Positions 27,408-38,621 of a DNA stretch of 64,000 nucleotides are shown in pieces (position 1 is the stretch's first letter; every line of letters begins with the position of its first letter). Both the position numbers and the translations under genes were made by a program. Under the pieces are notes generated by a model. That model made no database searches. It was given only the letters and a program-made list of their open reading frames with translations, and was not told where the DNA came from. The stretch is taken from the NCBI GenBank assembly GCA_009829735.1, contig CM020619.1:23151554-23215553 (forward strand), read 5' to 3'. The stretch comes from Pyropia yezoensis (taxonomy: Eukaryota > Rhodophyta > Bangiophyceae > Bangiales > Bangiaceae).

Positions 27408-29445
27408 TGTGACCCTCGTCGCTGACGCGGGCCGCAGCCCCTGGCCGGTATGGCCCAGGGGTGGCGGGGAGGGAGGGCGGAAGAATCGCCGTCGTCGCAG
27501 CCCGACCCCCCCCCTCTGGCGGGGGGGATGCCGGAGCGGCGTTCTTACGGGCAGCGAGCTCCACAGCGCTCGCCGCGCGCGTGCGGCGGCACGTCTTGCG
27601 AATGGGCGACGCAAGTGCGTCGCCCAATCGCAACACAGCGAGCGCAGGACGCTGTCGCCGCGCCGGCCCAGGCGCATGGCCTGCAGGGGACCGCCGGCGG
27701 TCGGTGGCAGCGCGCCTGCGGGCGGCCACGCCGAGGGGAAGGGCCACAGACGCAGCAAACGCGGCCGAGCGTGCGGCACCAGGGGGCGGCCTGGTGGGTG
27801 GCGGGGGAAGCGGCGGGAGCCCAGCCGCAGCCCTCGGGACGGCGGCACGTTTTGGCCCACCTCCGAGGTGGAGTCGGGGCCGAGGGGCCGCCGAGGCAGC
27901 CACAGATTTTTGGGTCGGCGTGGCCGCAGGCGGGGCGGCGCCGCCCGCCGGCGTGACGCCATCCATGCCGTCGCCCAGGTCTGCCGGCACCCCCTTGGCG
28001 GGGGGGCCCGGCCCCGGCGCAGGCAGCGAGGGGGGGGGACAGGCCGTCGTGGCGGCAAGGTCGGGGGCGGGGGTCGCAAGGCCGTCAGCCGAGGCGGCGG
28101 GCTCATCCACGATCTCCATGCCCGCCGCCTCGGCGGCACCCCGCAGCCCCAACGACGCTGGCCCCGCCACACCCGAGCACGGCGGGGCCTCGGCAGGTGG
28201 CCCCCTAGCCGCCACATCGGCCGATCCTGCGGGAGCCACGGCAGGTGGCTCCTTAGCCGCCGCCCCAGTCTTTGGGGGCCGCCGGCGGTCCCCCTCTCCG
28301 CCGATAGACGCGACGGCGTCAGCTCCCCTTTCTGCGTGCGACGAAAGCATGCCCTCAATGTGGGCATGCAACGCCGCACGCAGGTGGGGGGGCATGGCCA
28401 CACGGGCGGGGAGCTGGGCCAGCTTGGCCTCGAGGCGGCGGCGACAAAAATCGGCCGCCGCCTCGGCCGCGGCCGCAGCACCCAGGCCGCGCCGACGCGC
28501 GGCACCCAGGAGGGCCGGGGACCACGGGTCGGCGCCGGGCAGGAGGCGCAGAACAGTGGCCGCACGCCCCTTCCCCACCGCCAGCCGAAATGCGTCCGCC
28601 GCCGCAGCCACGACCGTCACGGCGGTGGTGGTGCCGAACCGGTCGACGTCCACAAAATTGTGGGCGTCAACCCCCGTGACGTCCGCCAGCAACGCGCGCA
28701 TGCGGTGCTGGCGAACGTCACGAGACACCCCCGAGACGTACACTGTCTCGAGGGTGGGGGCGTTGGCGGGGCGGCGACGGACACGGCCAAGCTCCGCCGC
28801 AGCTGCGGCGGCACGGGCGTCGGCGTCGACGGCAGCGCCTCCCGCACCCCGGCCAGCACCCACAGCACCACCCGCGCCAGCACCCCCGGCACCCCCCTCG
28901 GCAGCCCCCCCCGCACGGCCACCAGCGGCACCACACTCCCCGGCTACCGCAGGGGCACCCCCAGCCGCCGCCGCACGACGCGCACCAGCAGCAGCACCGC
29001 CACCGCCAGCGGCGCGGGCGGCCTGCCCGTCTGTCGTCGTCGCCCGGCCGGGGCCGTCCGGAAGGGTGGGTGACACGGGAGGGTGGGCGTGGTTGCCAAG
29101 ACCGCGCTGCACCGCCGCCAACCAGCCGCCCGTTGCCCCCCCGGCGGCGGCAGCCCCGCCTGCAGGCGGAGCCGCCAGCGAGGGGTCACGCGGGGCGGCA
29201 AGAGGGGCGGCAACAGCGCGACCACCGGCCGCACCTCGCCCACGCGCCCCCACACCCGCCCCCTCACCCTCGCACACTCGTTCCTCCCCCCCCCCGTGTC
29301 CTTGTCCTAGAGGTAGAGCGTGTAGACCTTGAGGTAGTACCGGTTGAGCAGGTAGTCCAGGTAGACCTTGACCCGCTCCGCCCGGTCCACCTTGCCGACC
29401 GCCACCGAGACCCGCTGCCGCCTCCCCCCCAGCCGCCCCACACAC
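27400..29445 (-). CDS. Non-LTR ORF1 protein, RRM-like
   Basis: An open frame of up to 681 codons upstream of ORF2. Most of it is Ala/Gly/Pro-rich. The middle (TLETVYVSGVSRDVRQHRMR through TTAVTVVAAAADAFRLAVG) has the alternating strand-helix pattern of an RRM-like fold, as in ORF1 proteins of many LINEs, suggesting RNA binding. A helical segment, AADFCRRRLEAKLAQL, follows. There is no ATG near the N-terminus in this frame (the first is within the RRM-like part), so the true start, or a spliced or non-ATG start, is unresolved. The stop TGA lies within ATGAGTGA, overlapping the ORF2 start by 8 bases. Confidence 0.6.
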   Translation of the reverse strand: MCGAAGGEAAAGLGGGRQGGPGGAGQGLPGLPAQPVLPQGLHALPLGQGHGGGEERVCEGEGAGVGARGRGAAGGRAVAAPLAAPRDPSLAAPPAGGAAAAGGATGGWLAAVQRGLGNHAHPPVSPTLPDGPGRATTTDGQAARAAGGGGAAAGARRAAAAGGAPAVAGECGAAGGRAGGAAEGGAGGAGAGGAVGAGRGAGGAAVDADARAAAAAAELGRVRRRPANAPTLETVYVSGVSRDVRQHRMRALLADVTGVDAHNFVDVDRFGTTTAVTVVAAAADAFRLAVGKGRAATVLRLLPGADPWSPALLGAARRRGLGAAAAAEAAADFCRRRLEAKLAQLPARVAMPPHLRAALHAHIEGMLSSHAERGADAVASIGGEGDRRRPPKTGAAAKEPPAVAPAGSADVAARGPPAEAPPCSGVAGPASLGLRGAAEAAGMEIVDEPAASADGLATPAPDLAATTACPPPSLPAPGPGPPAKGVPADLGDGMDGVTPAGGAAPPAATPTQKSVAASAAPRPRLHLGGGPKRAAVPRAAAGLPPLPPPPTRPPPGAARSAAFAASVALPLGVAARRRAATDRRRSPAGHAPGPARRQRPALAVLRLGDALASPIRKTCRRTRAASAVELAARKNAAPASPPPEGGGRAATTAILPPSLPATPGPYRPGAAARVSDEGHNE

Positions 29446-30083
29446 AGCACAAACACCGGCCGGCGCCGCGCAGCCCAGGCCGCTGCCGCCCCGCAGCGTT
29501 GGCGATTTTGTGAAGGGGCGCCGACAAGGCGACCCGCCCCCCGGTTGCGGATGGAATGCGGCGTGTGGCGGGGACGGGGAGCCCCGAACCTACTCCTGTT
29601 GGAGTTGGGCGAGACCGGGAGCCCCGCGCGGGTAGGGGCTTCCGGAAGGCGCTGGTGGGGGCGCGGTGTGGGGCGCCGGACTGAAATCACAACTGTGATC
29701 AGCCTGTCCGACCGGCCGCAGCGCGCGCGCTGTGTCGCGTTGACAGCCGTGTGGGCGGGGGCGGGAGGCGCCCGGTGCGCATTGTGGGCACCTCGACCGG
29801 GCGACCCGCTCGCGCAGGTGTGGCTGGACGGTGGAGTGGGGGGAGGGGGGCAAGCCCAGCAGGGATTGCAATCCGTGTGGCGGTTTCTGAATGGCCACTC
29901 CGCGCGACCATTGGCGCTGGACGGGTGGTGAAGAGCGGGGAGGGAAAGGCCCGGAAGGTATCGTCCTTGGGATCGGGGAGTCCGAATGGGCGCCGCGCCT
30001 ACGCGCTGGCGACTCGGCCGCGGGCTAGAGGGGAGCCGCGTCGTGCGGGGTTCTGATTGAACCTCCCTGCGCCCAGCACATGG
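29307..30083 (-). other. Element 5' region with a distinctive C-terminal peptide
   Basis: Between ORF1 and element C no long gene is supported. However, the minus strand at about 29307-29450 encodes a tail unlike its surroundings, RVSVAVGKVDRAERVKVYLD then YLLNRYYLKVYTLYL and a stop: aromatic and Lys-rich with no Ala/Gly bias. It could be the end of a host gene or of an upstream element ORF. The rest, 29520-30083, is GC-rich with no feature seen. Confidence 0.3.
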
Positions 30084-30573
30084 TGTGGCAGTATTGACCC
30101 CCAGGTACGGGGGCAACACGTGCCATGCAAGGAGCAACACGTGCCATGCAAGGGGCGGCAGGCCACTAGCCTGATCCGTTCCTCCCCCTGCATTTGGGTC
30201 CGTATTCCCTAAGTTTGGGATAGTTAGCTTAGTAGTAAATCCAACTTGGATTTGAGGGTTTTCTGCATTTATCGTCTTGAATTTTCGTGTGGCCCGGTGG
30301 GCAGGTGCTGGGGTGGGAGATTCTGAGTGGCGAGATTCTGAGGGGACCCTGGGGGGATAAGGGGAGGGACAGCGGGGCTTGGCCCTGCGTCCCCGTCCCG
30401 ACCAAGAAACTGTTGGACCACACACCATCCTCTTGTTTGTCAGTGGGGGGTTTGCCCCACAACAGGGACAGAGTGTGTGCGACTTGCACTTCTTCCGGTT
30501 CCCCCGACACGGGAGGCAGCCCTTGTACACCGCCCCAACTTGGGTGCCGTGTGTGTAAGTGGTTTTTGCCACA
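30084..30573 (+). mobile_element. 5' LTR of element C (490 bp)
   Basis: TGTGGC...GCCACA ends. It carries a 22-base tandem duplication of the ACACGTGCCATGCAAGG region, which is absent from the 468-bp LTRs of A and B. TT and the TGGTGGAGCAGC primer site follow. Confidence 0.95.
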
Positions 30574-30692
30574 TTTGGTGGAGCAGCAGGGGACAGAGGT
30601 AAACTTTACCTCCGGGTGCACCCGGGTGTAGGGGGCCCTCTGTCTCAGAGGAACGGTGGACTTGTACCGTGTCATACGGATCGTCAGCCAAC

Positions 30693-32639
30693 ATGGCTAG
30701 TTCGGACCCCCCGTCGTCCGGGGAGTACACGGGTGACGCACGTACTTCAGTGCCTTTGAATACTGGTGAGACACAGGTGGGTTTACGTGGGGTCGCAGAG
30801 GGACTAGAGGTCCCACAAGCCAGCAGGACTGGAAGTGCGGGCGGGCAACAGGCCACCCCGACTCAGTCGGGAGCTCACTCGGGTGACACTTCTGATGTGG
30901 GTGGGCCGAAGTCTGGCCACCGTGTGGTACACTCAACGGGAACGTCCCAAGGGGTGAGGACTGTCCCCGCGGGTTCCACTCGGGTTGGAGCCAACTTTGG
31001 CTTGGAGCCGTCGCCAACTAGGCTTTCGGAGGACGGCGGACCTCCGTTGGTCGGCGATGGGCTCGCGCCCATGCGCCCGGTTGAGACCCCTGAGGAACGT
31101 GGTTAGCCCTCAGGTGGACTCCCGGAGACGGACCGAGACTCAACTGGAGTCGTCAATCCACTCCTCGCGGAAACTGTCCGTCGGGAAACGACCAATGTGT
31201 TGCGGCAGACTTTGCCGGACCTGGTGGTCACGATGACGAATACTATTCTGAATCAGATTGTGGCGAGTTTGCCAGATGGCCTTAATGTCCAGACCGGATC
31301 GGGGCTTTCGAGCCCGCAGGCGCAGGGGGAATCCCTCCTCACGCCTATCTCGGGTCGCGCCGAACAGGGGGCGACCCCTGTGACTCCCAACGAGGGAGCC
31401 ACACCATACTCGGTCGGGCGTACGCCCTTCATGGGGGAGTTCCCCCCGGACACGCCGGCGGCTACACCAAGCGCGCCGCGCCAGACTATGGGCACTGAGG
31501 GTGAACTTGCCCCAGTGCCACAGCGGCTGCTCCCTCAACGTGAGGTGCCGCCCAAGATCCAGGTAGCCAACCCGGTCTACCAGAGGATCTTTGATTGTGA
31601 GACCTACGCCCTCCACAACAAGTCGGTGGCGTATGGTCCTGACCAGGCCCGAGCCATGGGCCGTGCCAAGAAGAATGCACTTCACTCTTTTGGGCACAAA
31701 GCGGAGTGGGATGGACCTCCCCCCCTCCGTGTCTTTGAGTTCCTACGTCGTTTCACAAAAGCCTGTGACGACAATGCCATAAGTGAAGGCATGGCTTTTT
31801 ACATGCTACAGGAGTTTACGAAGGGAGACCTGCGGACAGAACTTATGTCCGTCATGCCCAGCTCCTCAAGTGGAGGCGCTGGGGAGGTGACGTCCTATTT
31901 GGAGCTCGTCAACTGGTTGTTGAGGGCCATGGTTGATGAAGCGGCGTTGGCTTCTCAAGTCGAGGAGTTTACGCAAGCCCATCAGGAAGAGGCGGAGGAC
32001 GAGTTGTCCTTTGCGGAGCAAGTCCGTACGCTCAACAATCTTTGTGGGTTTCTTTATCCACAAGCTGTGGTGAAGAGTCGGTTTGCGGAGGGACTCCATT
32101 GGTCAGTCCGGATGGAGACCCGGGAGCATAACACTGCCCGGGCGACCCTGGCCGAGTTGGCTAGGTTCGCCTACCGCAGAGGCGAGGCCTACCGCAAGTT
32201 GCGGGAGGAACAACGCCAGGAGCGTCAAGCCAAGTTGGCCAAGGAACGGGAGGAGGCGCGCCAGGCCAGAGAGTTGAGAGAGGCACGCCGAATCCGCAAG
32301 AAGAGGGTGGTAGCTGCCGTGGGAGCTTCCCAGGGTATCTCTTCGTCTTCCCACGTTGGGAAGACCCCTCCGGGAACTGATAATCGGTGTTGGAACTGCA
32401 ACTCCGATGGATACTGGGCATATGATTGCCCCAAGTTGAGTAAATGCATCAAACAACATGTTAGGAATGCGAGTAAGAAGTCGGCTACGAACGAAGTACG
32501 TTCACGCCGCGAGGGTGGGTCTCGACCGGTGGTGGCGGTCGCCACACCCTCGGCGGAGGGGGCGGACACGTCGTCCTTGGACTCGTCGTCTTCCCCTTCG
32601 TCCTCAGATTCGGACGCCAAGTCGGCGGGAAACGAATGA
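30693..32639 (+). pseudogene. gag: Gag of element C (nonsense and zinc-knuckle loss)
   Basis: Same 648-codon frame as A and B from ATG 30693. TAG at 31104-31106 replaces the TAC codon of copy A within the N-terminal linker, and the frame then continues open to the end. The zinc knuckle reads CWNCNSDGYWAYDC, with Tyr in place of the zinc-binding His. The ATGA overlap with pol is kept (32636-32639). Capsid assembly and RNA packaging from this copy should both be impaired. Confidence 0.92.
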
Positions 32640-35600
32640 CCGTTGGAGCTGGCCGTCCGAAGCTCACAACGGCAGCCTCGGCCAAGTGGGTCAAGAGGAC
32701 GAACCAACCGTGCCGGATACTGCGGCGACCTAAGGGAGTCCGCCCACCTCGGGTAGGACTCCCCAAGAACGTAAACCCACGTCGGGTCATCGCGGTGCTG
32801 ACGGGTGAGAACTTCCAGGAGGCTGGACGGGTGCAACTTGCTCCCGGCCGTGCCTGTTGTGCCCGTATCGTACTTGATACCGGGTCAGGAGCCTCCTTGA
32901 TACGCAAGTCGCTATTACCAAAGGAGATGAAGCTCCAACGCTGGAAGTCCAAAGCTGACCATCTGATCGATATCAATGGTGGGGTACTTCCCATCGTTGG
33001 TGCCGTGACCCTACCAACTAGGTTGGGGACCCATGAGGTCGACGTGACCTATGGAGTAGTTGAGAATATATCGGTACCCCTGCTTCTGGGTACCCCTTAT
33101 GTTGTTACACAAGTGCCTTTGATTTGTGGCCCTGAGAACTGGGTCAAGTTGATGAATGGGGAGACTATCCCCATCCTTGGTAAGGGAAAGTCTGTGGCTC
33201 CTGTGACAGTCTCACAGTCGAAGCCTGTTTGCTCTGTGAGAGAAGAGTTTACTGCTACCCTGCGTTTAGCCCGTAAAGTCACGTTGCCCCCCAACTCGGT
33301 GGCGCACGTTGACGTTGTAACTGATTATACGGGGAACGGGTTGGTGCACCCTGACCCCCGTCTTGCTCGCAAGCACCAAGTGCATGTTGCCCTTGGCACG
33401 ATGGACTCCAAAGCCGGCGTCCCGTGGAGGATCCAGGTGATGAACCTGAGCTCGTCGCCCAAGTTCTTCAAGTCGGGAGCCAAGTTCGGCTATATCGACC
33501 AGCACGAGGGACCGGTAGTAGCGGTCACCCTCAACGCGGGCGCAAGTAGCGACCCGAAGTCCGGAAAGGAGAAGCATCAAGCCAAGTCGGCCGCCTCTCC
33601 TCGGCCCCATGTGAACATGGAGGGTGTCCCACCCAGGTTGAGGGTTCAAGTTGAACGCCTCTTGGACCAATATCACAAGTTGTGGGATGGCCAATTGGGA
33701 CTCATGAGAGCCACCCAACACCGGATCGAGTTGAAGCCCGGTGCACCCCCTATACGCCAACAACCGTATAGGGGAGGACCCCGTTCAAGGGCCCTCGTTA
33801 AGGAGCAAGTTGCTCGCATGGAGGCCATCGATGTGATCGAGGCCAGTAACGCCGAGTGGGCGAGTCCGGTGGTTATCGTCCCCAAAGTTGATGGGACCCC
33901 CCGGTTCTGTATCGACTACCGTAAGCTCAACGAGAGCACGGTGAAGGACAGTTATCCCCTACCTAGGATGGACGACTGTCTGGACTCCCTGGGGGAGGCG
34001 AACGTGTTCTCTACCCTGGACTGTAACGCGGGGTACTGGAAAATTCCCATTGCCCCGGAGGACAGGCATAAAACTACCTTTACCTGTCACTGTGGTACCT
34101 ACCAGTGCAAGCGTCTACCGTTTGGCCTGTGTAACGCGCCGGCAACTTTCCAGCGCGCTATGGACATGATTCTGGCCGGGGTACGGTGGCAGATCTGTCT
34201 CGTGTACCTAGACGATATCATTGTGTTCTCCCGAAGTCCGGAGGAACACATTAGCCATCTTGGCCAGGTGTTCAAGCTCCTTGCTGACGCCGGTGTGTCA
34301 CTGAAGGCGAGTAAGTGCCACCTCTTCACTCAAGAGGTGGAATACTTGGGACATGTTTTCCGTCCGGGGCGTCTCAGTGTCAACGAGAAAAACTTGAGGG
34401 CCATCCGTAAGGCTCAGTACCCCCGGACCCAGACCCAGATGAGGAGCTTCCTCGGGATGTGTAACGTGTACCGACGTTTCACCAAGGGCTTCGCCAAGGT
34501 GGCGAAACCGTTGAATGAGTTAGTGAGCTCAACGCTACCGAAGAACCTGCCTCCCCCAAGTCGGGTGGAGCAGAAATCCTTTGAGACTCTTCGGGACCTT
34601 CTGCTGAAGCCCCCTATCCTGGCTATTCCCAGGTTGGGAGGCCACTACATCCTGGATGTGGACGCTAGCTACGACGAACTTGGTTGTGTGTTGCTTCAGC
34701 AGCAGCCGGACAAGGAGTACTTGCCGGTGGGATACTTCAGCAAGGGGCTGAACTCGGCCGAGAAGAACTACGGAGTCACCGAGTTGGAAGGACTCGCAGT
34801 GGTGTGGGCGGTGACGTCACTTCGTCACTACCTAGAGGGTGAGAAGTTCCTCATCCGCTGTGACCACCGCGCGTTGCAGTTCATCTTCAAGACGGACTGT
34901 ACGAACACTCGTCTCAACCGGTGGAGGGTGCGACTGGCACCCTTCAACTTTGATATTGAGTACCGACCTGGCAGGCAACATGCCCTAGCCGACGGCCTCT
35001 CTCGGGTACCTACCGAGGGGCTGGACACTAACCCAGTCGATGAGGACATCCCCATCGGGGCGGTAGTCACGCGCTCGGGTCAGGCGTTGAACCCCGAGGC
35101 GCCAGGGAACAAGAAGTACTTGCCCCTGTCCCTGGACGGGGTGGTGAAGGCCCAGGCCGAGGATCCCTTCTGCAAGTCGCAGAGGGATACACTGGATACA
35201 GTGTTGACACGAGAAAAACTTGAGGGCCATCCGTAAGGCTCAGTACCCCCGGACCCAGACCCAGATGAGGAGCTTCCTCGGGATGTGTAACGTGTACCGA
35301 CGTTTCACCAAGGGCTTCGCCAAGGTGGCGAAACCGTTGAATGAGTTAGTGAGCTCAACGCTACCGAAGAACCTGCCTCCCCCAAGTCGGGTGGAGCAGA
35401 AATCCTTTGAGACTCTTCGGGACCTTCTGCTGAAGCCCCCTATCCTGGCTATTCCCAGGTTGGGAGGCCACTACATCCTGGATGTGGACGCTAGCTACGA
35501 CGAACTTGGTTGTGTGTTGCTTCAGCAGCAGCCGGACAAGGAGTACTTGCCGGTGGGATACTTCAGCAAGGGGCTGAACTCGGCCGAGAAGAACTACGGA

Positions 35601-37445
35601 GTCACCGAGTTGGAAGGACTCGCAGTGGTGTGGGCGGTGACGTCACTTCGTCACTACCTAGAGGGTGAGAAGTTCCTCATCCGCTGTGACCACCGCGCGT
35701 TGCAGTTCATCTTCAAGACGGACTGTACGAACACTCGTCTCAACCGGTGGAGGGTGCGACTTGCACCCTTCAACTTTGATATTGAGTACCGACCTGGCAG
35801 GCAACATGCCCTAGCCGACGGCCTCTCTCGGGTACCTACCGAGGGGCTGGACACTAACCCAGTCGATGAGGACATCCCCATCGGGGCGGTAGTCACGCGC
35901 TCGGGTCAGGCGTTGAACCCCGAGGCGCCAGGGAACAAGAAGTACTTGCCCCTGTCCCTGGACGGGGTGGTGAAGGCCCAGGCCGAGGATCCCTTCTGCA
36001 AGTCGCAGAGGGATACACTGGATACAGTGGCGGAGACGCGGTTCTTTCTGGGAGACGATGGCCTCCTCATGAGGAGGGGGGTATTCCAGGGGACCGAACA
36101 ACTTGTCGTCCCCGCATCCCTCAAGGACAGTATCCTTGAGAGGGAGCATAACGCTCCCACAGGTGGACACCTGGGGTCTAGTAAACTGTTCCAGACCCTG
36201 AGGACCAGGTTCTACTGGCCGTCCATGGTGGTGGACATCTACAGTTGGGTGGCTGCCTGCACAAGTTGTGCACAGAACCGTCTGATGGAACGGCGGCCTA
36301 CTACGGCTATACAATTGTTCCCGGCCTAGGAGCCCCTTGCCGCGTTGGCGATGGACATCCTTGGGCCACTGCCAGTGACCGAGGAGGGCAACCAGTACCT
36401 CCTGCTTATCTGTGACCGCTTCACGAAACTTACGCGAGCGATCCCACTGGCAGAGATCACGGCCATGTCGGTCTTGTCAGCCTTCCTAGATCACTGGGTT
36501 GCCGCGTATGGCATTCCGGATAGTACACTATCGGACAATGGACCGCAATTTGCGTCTGTACTGCTTCAGGGAGTGCCGGATATGTTGGGGGTGCGGGCAA
36601 ACTATGCCACCCCCTACCACCCACAAACTAATGGGCAGGTGGAGCGCTTCAACAAAACTATTGTTAGGCAGCTGCGCCACTATGTGAGTGAGCACGTGAA
36701 AACGTGGGACCAATACATTTCTATTCTTACCACTGCCTACAATTCGCAGGTTCACTCATCTACCGGGGAATTTCCCCTCACTTTTGTGACCCCCCGTCGC
36801 GTGCGGTCTATTGCCGTGCGGCGGTAGCTCCCAACTAGGGAGGATGGTGGCAGTACGCCTACTCCTACTGAGAGTAAGGCGGAGTTCGCTGCTAGGCTTG
36901 AAAACCTCATCCCTAAAGTCAGGGCTGAGATGGACAAAGCACAAAAGCGCTACAAGCGTACCTTTGACAAAAAGGTGCGCAACGCCAAGCATGTCCCCGA
37001 GCAGGGTGACTGGGTGCTGGTACACTCACACACCCCAACTGGGGGTAAGTTGGTATTCCAGACGAAGGGGCCGTACCAGGTCCTTCGTACTGATGGGCGG
37101 CGCTTCACCATCGAAAGTGACGATGGGGTCCGCACAGTGAACGGACAGGACGTGGTCAATGTTGCACCACCGACTGCAGGCGACCCAGCTTGGGCGCGTG
37201 CGTTGGAAGCGTGGCGCCTCCCCTCACTGCCTGCGGCCAAACAGGGCCCGCAGGAGTACGTGTTCGATAAGTTCATCCACCACGAATGGGATGAAGACAC
37301 TGACCGCCTCATGTTGAGGGTGCGTTGGTTTGGCTACAAAGCCAAGGATGATACGTGGGAGTATGTGGAGGACCTTCCCGCTGAGAAGGTCCGGGCGTAC
37401 TGTGCCCGGAATGAGATAGACCCTAACAGCCCTCCCTCAACATGA
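32636..37445 (+). pseudogene. pol: Pol of element C (duplication and three stops)
   Basis: Matches element B pol from protease (LDTGSGASLIRKS) through RT (YLDD at about 523), RNase H, HHCC and DD35E integrase to the chromodomain-like end, but it is broken. An 820-base stretch covering the end of RT and RNase H is tandemly duplicated, which shifts the frame and stops it at 35236. TAG at 36327-36329 replaces a Lys codon just before the integrase core. TAG at 36825-36827 replaces a Pro codon after it. Individual domains remain open: 35220-36329, 36345-36827 and 36930-37445. Confidence 0.93.
34384..36029 (+). repeat. Tandem 820-bp duplication inside pol
   Basis: 34384-35203 is repeated at 35210-36029 with six filler bases, TTGACA (35204-35209), at the junction. 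The total shift of 826 bases is not a multiple of three. The two copies are almost identical, so the event is recent or copied by template switching. Confidence 0.92.
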
Positions 37446-37505
37446 GGGAAAGCCGAGCAACGGTGCCAAGAGAGTGCTTCAAGTCTACATAGGCAGGCGT
37501 CTGCC

Positions 37506-38621
37506 ATGAAGCTGTTCCCACCCGATGGGCCCAACGAGCAAGTCGCTATCGACATACTCGGGCCACTTCCGGTAACGGAAGAAGGGAACAGGTACATCCT
37601 AGTCATGTCAGACCGATTCACTAAGCTGTCACGAGCGGCAGCCATCCCGAATGATACGGCATATACCATCATGAACGCAGTGGCTGACCACTGGATCAGT
37701 GCATACGGAGTCATGAAGCAACTCCTCTCCGACAACGGAGCAAACCTTACGTCAGCATTCTGCACTAAGGTCCTAGGCATGTTCGGTATCGAACCACGTC
37801 GGGCATCCGACTACCACCCGCAAACCAACGGGCAGGTGGAGCGGTTTAACCGCGCCATCGTCAAGATGCTACAGTGCTACGTGGCCGAGCACACGAACAC
37901 TTGGGACAGGCTTCTGTCCGTCCTCACCCTGGCATACAATGCCAGGCCACATCGGAGTACCAACATCGCCCCACTGGAGTGGGTCATGCCGATGGGCGTC
38001 GGTAACCTGACGCTGCCACCCGGCAGGTGCACTCGGTATGATACACCGAAGGGCCGACCAGCCGAACGTATACACCTAGCTTGGTTGGCCAAGCTATCGT
38101 GGATGATACCGAAGCTCAAGGGTGCCCTTGACAGAACACAACTTCGATACAAGAAGAACTTCGACGCCCGACTACGGGTGCGCAACGCTACCCTGATGAC
38201 AGGTGACTGGGTCTACATCAGACACCAGAAGTTCCGGCGGAACAAGCTCATGCAACCGGTCAAGGGACCGTACCAGATTCTCCACAGAGATGACCACTCT
38301 GTTATCTTACACTCCGATACGGAGATCCAATGCATCAGTGTGAATGATGTCACACCTGCTCCGAAGCCGGAACAGCCTCAGCCGGTACCGGCTGGGTTGC
38401 TAAATGAAGCTCTTACAACCCACCGGTCAGATGACCCGGTGGGACCGGATGGGATTCCATACCAAGTAGAGAGCGTGGTCGGACACACCGACCCGGACCT
38501 ACCAGGACCCTGGTACGTCAAGGTTATGTGGGTCGGATACGACTCACCCACCTGGGAACAGGCGGCACATATACCCCGCCAACTCCTCATGCCTTACATG
38601 AGGCGACGACGCCTACTGTAA
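37506..38621 (+). pseudogene. pol: Integrase core and chromodomain of element D (5' truncated)
   Basis: An open frame of 371 codons from ATG 37506, but the frame is already coding-like before it (QASAMKLFPP aligns with the segment before the integrase core of B), so the ATG is internal. Catalytic residues are D (VAIDILGPLP), D (LSDNGANL) and E (NGQVERF), spaced DD35E. The C-terminal part has the strand-rich WVYIRHQKFRRNKL region and a chromodomain-like end (YVKVMWVGYDSPTWEQAAHI). The HHCC zinc segment and everything upstream are gone. Sequence similarity to the B integrase is clear but distant, marking a separate lineage. Confidence 0.85.

Larger units (their letters stand above)
23106..29445 (-). 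mobile_element. Non-LTR retrotransposon with two ORFs (RLE-type)
   Basis: A LINE-like element on the minus strand: ORF1 (27400-29445), ORF2 (23151-27407) and a 45-base 3' end. N-terminal zinc fingers in ORF2, a single RT domain and a C-terminal Cys/His plus PD-(D/E)XK-like region match the early-branching, restriction-like-endonuclease clade (R2/NeSL-like) rather than the AP-endonuclease clades. No poly(A) tail is visible; the 3' end reads AATTAAAC and meets TAGTATAGTGG of a tRNA-Asp-like sequence. The 5' limit is uncertain. Confidence 0.85.
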
